In this document: one piece after another, positions 60,819 through 64,000 of the stretch
How the letters are laid out: each line of letters opens with the position of its first letter
Numbering within the stretch: position 1 is the stretch's first letter
NCBI RefSeq assembly: GCF_000264295.1
Contig: NZ_AJXT01000008.1
Location: 38,569-102,568, forward strand
Reading direction: 5' to 3'
Source of the DNA: Rhodanobacter spathiphylli B39
GTDB taxonomy: Bacteria; Pseudomonadota; Gammaproteobacteria; Xanthomonadales; Rhodanobacteraceae
Length of the DNA: 64,000 bases
Translations under genes and position numbers: made by a program
The notes under the pieces: generated by a model
Database searches by the model: none
What the model was told of the DNA's origin: nothing
What the model saw: the letters and a program-made list of their open reading frames with translations, nothing else

Positions 60819-61205
60819 GTGGGCTTTACCGGATTCGTGGCAATCGGCATCGGCGGCGCCATCGGCTGCTGGCTGCGCTGGGGACTGGGCATCCTGCTCA
60901 ACCCGATGTTTCCCACCCTGCCGCTGGGCACCCTGGCGGCAAACCTCGCCGGCGGACTGCTGATGGGCTGCATGATGGGCCTGTTCGATCACTTCCAGGC
61001 ACTGCCGCCCGCACTGCGGCTGTTCGTGTTCACCGGCTTCCTCGGCGGCCTCACCACCTTTTCCACCTTCTCCGCCGAATCCGCCACCCTGCTGCTGCGC
61101 CAGCAGTACCTGTGGTTCAGCGGCCATGTCGCGGTGCACGTGATCGGCTCGCTGGCGATGACCGTGCTCGGCATCGCGCTCACCCGCAGCCTGCTGCGCC
61201 ACTGA
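60819..61205 (+). CDS. crcB: fluoride exporter CrcB/Fluc
   Basis: A 128-residue protein starting at GTG with AGGAGG ten bases upstream. Four transmembrane helices and the Fluc signatures GGAIGCWLRWGLG (near the N-terminus), NLAGGLLMG and FTGFLGGLTTFSTFSAES (about 69-86) are visible. Known role: dual-topology dimer channel that expels fluoride. Control by the fluoride riboswitch upstream agrees. The longer upstream reading would overlap the aptamer and is rejected. Confidence 0.95.
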   Translation: MGFTGFVAIGIGGAIGCWLRWGLGILLNPMFPTLPLGTLAANLAGGLLMGCMMGLFDHFQALPPALRLFVFTGFLGGLTTFSTFSAESATLLLRQQYLWFSGHVAVHVIGSLAMTVLGIALTRSLLRH

Positions 61206-61217
61206 CCGGGCATCCGC

Positions 61218-61556
61218 ATGAAACCGCAAGACCTGCAACAAGGCGTGCACCTCACCTTCTACTGCCACTCCCGCGCCAGACACGACGGCATGCTGCTGTC
61301 CGAATGGCTGCTGGAACAGGCGAAGCAGCGCGGCATCGGCGGCGGCTCGGTGTTCCGCGCCATCGCCGGCTTCGGCCGGCATGGCGTGCTGCACGAGGAG
61401 CAGTTCTTCGAACTGGCCGACGACCTGCCGGTGAAGATCGAGTTCCTGCTGCGCGACGAACAGGCCGCGACGCTGCTGCAACTGGTGCGCGAGGCGGGCG
61501 TCGACGCGACGTATGCGCGCTGGCCGGCAGACTTCGAAATCCTCGGCAAGCACTGA
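61218..61556 (+). CDS. DUF190-domain protein
   Basis: A 112-residue cytoplasmic ferredoxin-like-fold protein of the DUF190 family: LLSEWLLEQAKQRGIGGGSV, FRAIAGFGRHG and DLPVKIEFLLRDEQ are typical blocks. It is frequently encoded next to crcB, 12 bases away here, and so is thought to take part in fluoride response, although its function is not established. It is probably under the same fluoride riboswitch. Confidence 0.92.
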   Translation: MKPQDLQQGVHLTFYCHSRARHDGMLLSEWLLEQAKQRGIGGGSVFRAIAGFGRHGVLHEEQFFELADDLPVKIEFLLRDEQAATLLQLVREAGVDATYARWPADFEILGKH

Positions 61557-61589
61557 CCAAGAACGAAACATCCGCCGCGAGGCAAGGCC

Positions 61590-62708
61590 ATGAGTCAGGA
61601 CGATCTGAAAGACCGCGCCAGCCAGTTGCTCGAACAGGCCGGCATCCACATCGACGGCAACGCGCCGATCGACCTGCGCGTGCACGACGACCGCCTGTAT
61701 CCGCGGGTGTTCGCGCATGGCTCGCTGGGTCTGGGCGAAGCCTACATGGACGGCTGGTGGGACGCGGACGACCTGCCCGGCCTGTGCACGCGGCTGCTCA
61801 CCGCGGGGCTCGACCAGGAACTGAAGACGCTGGATACCCTGCTCGCCCACCTCAAGGCGCGCTTCATCAACCTGCAGCGCGGCGAGCGCGCGTTCGAGAT
61901 CGGCAAGGCCCACTACGACCTCGGCAACGACCTGTTCCAGGCCATGCTGGGCAAGCGGCTGGTGTACTCCTGCGGCTACTGGGCCAGGGCCGACAACCTC
62001 GACGACGCGCAGGCGGCCAAGCTCGACCTGGTCTGCCGCAAGCTGCAGCTGAAGACCGGCCAGCGCGTGCTGGACATCGGCTGCGGCTGGGGCGAGGCGC
62101 TGAAATACGCCGCCGAGCGTTACGGCATCGAAGGCGTCGGCATCACCGTCTCGCAACAGCAGGCCGACTACGCCCGCGAACTGTGCGCCGGCCTGCCGAT
62201 CGAAATCCGCCTGCAGGACTACCACGACATCAACGAGCAGTTCGACGCGGTGTTCTCCATCGGCATGTTCGAGCACGTCGGCGGCAAGAACTACCGCGCC
62301 TACTTCGAGACCGTGCGCCGCTGCCTCAAGGACGACGGACTGTCGCTGCTGCACTGCATCGGCAGCAACCGCGCACCGGCGCAGACCGACCCGTGGATCG
62401 AGAAATACATCTTCCCCAACTCGATGATCCCCGCCGCGAGTCAGGTCACCACCGCGCTGGAGGACCTGTTCGTGATCGAGGACTGGCACAACTTCGGCGC
62501 CGACTACGACCGCACCCTGAGCGCGTGGCGCGCCAACGTCGAAGCGGCGTGGCCGAGCCTGCCAGCCAGCTATGACGAACGCTTCCGCCGCATGTGGCGC
62601 TACTACCTCGCGGTCTCCTCCGCGGTGTTCCGCAGCCGCCGCGACCAGCTGTGGCAAATCACCCTGAGCCCGAACGGCGTGCCCGGCGGCTATCGCGTGC
62701 CGCGCTGA
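61590..62708 (+). CDS. cfa: cyclopropane-fatty-acyl-phospholipid synthase
   Basis: A 372-residue enzyme. The SAM motif is VLDIGCGWGEALKYAAERYG (about 153-172). Other family blocks are YMDGWWDADDLPGL, HYDLGNDLFQAML, YSCGYWARADNLDDAQAAKL and a bicarbonate-site segment near GMFEHVGGKNY, plus SLLHCIG. Reaction: methylene transfer from SAM to unsaturated acyl chains of membrane phospholipids. It lies 33 bases after the DUF190 gene on the same strand. Confidence 0.95.
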   Translation: MSQDDLKDRASQLLEQAGIHIDGNAPIDLRVHDDRLYPRVFAHGSLGLGEAYMDGWWDADDLPGLCTRLLTAGLDQELKTLDTLLAHLKARFINLQRGERAFEIGKAHYDLGNDLFQAMLGKRLVYSCGYWARADNLDDAQAAKLDLVCRKLQLKTGQRVLDIGCGWGEALKYAAERYGIEGVGITVSQQQADYARELCAGLPIEIRLQDYHDINEQFDAVFSIGMFEHVGGKNYRAYFETVRRCLKDDGLSLLHCIGSNRAPAQTDPWIEKYIFPNSMIPAASQVTTALEDLFVIEDWHNFGADYDRTLSAWRANVEAAWPSLPASYDERFRRMWRYYLAVSSAVFRSRRDQLWQITLSPNGVPGGYRVPR

Positions 62709-62784
62709 AACGCCCACGCCCGTGCTTGCAGGCGACCTGAAGGCCCCGCATAGTCCAGTCTGACCTTGCCCCTGGGGAACCCCG

Positions 62785-63825
62785 ATGAAGCTACGCATCG
62801 CCACCTTGCTGGTCGGCCTGACCCTGCTCGCCAACGCCGCCCTGGCCGTCGGCATCTCCCCAGCCTCCGCCACCCCGGGCAACGCCTATTTCGACAACAG
62901 CGGTCGCGACGACGTGCTTGCCGGCGGCGTGAAGATGATCCCGATCACCACGCCCAGGGGCACGTTTCACGTCTGGACCAAGCGCGTGGGCAACAACCCG
63001 AAACTGAAGGTCCTGCTGCTGCACGGCGGCCCCGGCGCCACCCACGAATACTTCGAGGCGTTCGACAGCTATTTCCCGGGCGCCGGCATCGAGTATTACT
63101 ACTACGACCAGCTCGGCTCGGCCTACAGCGACCAGCCGAAAGACACATCCCTGTGGACCATCGACCGCTACGTCGACGAAGTCGAACAGGTCCGCCAGGC
63201 GCTGCACCTGGACAAGGACAATTTCTGCCTGCTCGGCCAGTCCTGGGGCGGCATCCTGGCCATGGAGTACGCACTGAAATACCAGCAGCACCTGAAGTGC
63301 CTGGTGATCTCCAACATGGTCGACTCGATACCCGCCTACAACGACTACGCCCACAAGGTGCTGATGCCGGCGATGGATCAGAAACAGCTCGCCGAAGTGC
63401 AGAAGCTCGAAGCCGAACACCGCACCAGCGACCCGCGCTACATGGCTATCCTCGGCCCGATGCACTACGAGCAGCACGTGTTGCGCATGCCGCAGGCGCA
63501 ATGGCCCGAACCCGTCACCCGTTCGTTCGGCCACATCAACGAGCAGATCTACACCCTGATGCAGGGCCCCAGCGAACTGGGCGCCAGCGGCCGCCTGCTG
63601 AACTGGGACCGCAGCAAGGACCTGCACCGCATCACCGTGCCCACCCTGGTGATCGGCGCGCAATACGACACGATGGACCCGAAATACATGGCCAGCATGG
63701 CGAAGAAACTCCCGCACGGAGAGTTCCTGCTATGCCCCAAGGGAAGCCACATGGCGATGTACGACGACCAGCAGGTTTACTTCGATGGGCTGATCGGATT
63801 CCTGAAGAAGATGGAAGCCGAGTGA
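62785..63825 (+). CDS. secreted proline-iminopeptidase-family alpha/beta hydrolase
   Basis: A 346-residue precursor with a signal peptide (ANAALAVG, cleavage near 21). The S33 fold shows LLLHGGPGATHEYF (oxyanion loop, about 75-88), the nucleophile in LLGQSWGGILAMEY, the acid near IGAQYDTMDP and His in CPKGSHMAMY. Known relatives release N-terminal proline; the class includes tricorn-interacting factor F1. It is exported, which is less usual for that family. Promoter: CATAGT near 62,748 may be a -10. Confidence 0.9.
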   Translation: MKLRIATLLVGLTLLANAALAVGISPASATPGNAYFDNSGRDDVLAGGVKMIPITTPRGTFHVWTKRVGNNPKLKVLLLHGGPGATHEYFEAFDSYFPGAGIEYYYYDQLGSAYSDQPKDTSLWTIDRYVDEVEQVRQALHLDKDNFCLLGQSWGGILAMEYALKYQQHLKCLVISNMVDSIPAYNDYAHKVLMPAMDQKQLAEVQKLEAEHRTSDPRYMAILGPMHYEQHVLRMPQAQWPEPVTRSFGHINEQIYTLMQGPSELGASGRLLNWDRSKDLHRITVPTLVIGAQYDTMDPKYMASMAKKLPHGEFLLCPKGSHMAMYDDQQVYFDGLIGFLKKMEAE

Positions 63826-63851
63826 CGCGAAGCAAGGCGCCCAAACACTGC

Positions 63852-63962
63852 GGGATTAGGCTGCTGGATTAGACTGCTCGGGACTGGCCAAGGTGTTGAT
63901 TTGCAACACCACAGCCGAAAACTGTTGCGTCAGGGACACGGGATAGGCTGCTGGATTAGACT
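63852..63962. repeat. direct repeats and hairpin in a low-GC tail
   Basis: GGCTGCTGGATTAGACT occurs at 63859-63875 and again at 63946-63962, preceded by GGGATTA or GGGATA. Inside the first copy the 13-base unit GGATTAGRCTGCT is itself tandem. Between them is GGTGTTG (63892-63898) / CAACACC (63904-63910), a perfect 7-bp hairpin. G+C over the last 120 bases is about 49% by my count, well below the rest. No gene is seen before the window ends. Confidence 0.6.
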
Positions 63963-64000
63963 TCAGTTTGAAATCTACTAAGCGTTGAACTAAACCGCTG

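Noticed and set aside
63979..64000. GTTGAAC near 63,985 preceded by AAGC, like the right-hand core of an integron attC site.
   Set aside because: No matching RYYYAAC left-hand core is found 55-140 bases upstream and no integrase is in the window; also cut by the window end.
1..64000. tRNA or rRNA genes, CRISPR arrays, transposases.
   Set aside because: Inspected the intergenic regions on both strands; none shows a tRNA cloverleaf, repeat-spacer array or transposase motif.

Overview
The window is about 66% G+C, densely packed and runs through roughly 75 chromosomal genes. There is no rRNA, tRNA, CRISPR array, transposase or prophage that I can see. The gene content points to a gammaproteobacterium of the Xanthomonadales/Lysobacterales, most like the Rhodanobacter/Dyella group: OMPLA-type phospholipase A, a YajQ c-di-GMP-binding protein, minCDE, RlmKL, PurT, Bpt, EgtBD, and many short secreted proteins and lipoproteins with the same codon bias. 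Genus or species cannot be fixed from the sequence alone.

Region by region. 1-5,840: a truncated hydrolase, cold-shock protein, lipoprotein, AlkX/YcaQ-type glycosylase, EF-hand protein, phospholipase A, SlyD and glutathione peroxidase. 5,941-8,654: methionine ABC transporter metNI, then metQ behind its own promoter with a met-box-like palindrome. 8,789-10,321: pncB, preceded on the same strand by a compact multi-hairpin RNA ending in a U9 terminator, either a small RNA or a pncB leader. 10,322-20,496: cytochrome c, SnoaL-like protein, lipoprotein zinc peptidase, histone-H1-like protein, rhomboid protease, PhzF, a dehydrogenase, an overlapping amidase/lipoprotein pair that looks like an effector-immunity unit, a flavoprotein and YajQ.

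19,843-23,775: an ECF sigma factor and its NrsF-type membrane anti-sigma factor, divergent from dipZ-msrB. Two mirror-image promoters of identical architecture (GTAACC-N16-CGAA) lie between them, so this appears to be an autoregulated envelope methionine-sulfoxide repair module. 23,944-29,864: small membrane proteins, thioredoxin 2, a LysR regulator with a LysE-type exporter, an FMN reductase and an S10 peptidase. 29,913-30,080 is a cluster of strong hairpins. 30,102-33,490: ergothioneine genes egtBD and two secreted proteins. 33,552-41,817: housekeeping enzymes (RlmKL, AmpD, TesB, Bpt, glutamate-synthase-like protein, PurT).

41,959-43,934: a four-gene unit of SPFH protein, 25-residue membrane peptide, Arc-like protein and CPBP protease. 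44,409-46,878: copper and cytochrome-oxidase assembly genes (SCO, PCu(A)C, CtaG). 46,991-50,587: a gliding-type (Gld) ABC exporter. 50,772-54,358: a START-like protein and a two-component system. 54,564-57,091: a GNAT gene overlapping minCDE. 57,170-63,825: a putative metallopeptidase, ChaB, DUF2235 hydrolase, MFS exporter, fluoride riboswitch with crcB-DUF190, cfa and a prolyl aminopeptidase-like enzyme. The last 170 bases fall to about 50% G+C and carry direct repeats, possibly the edge of a different element.
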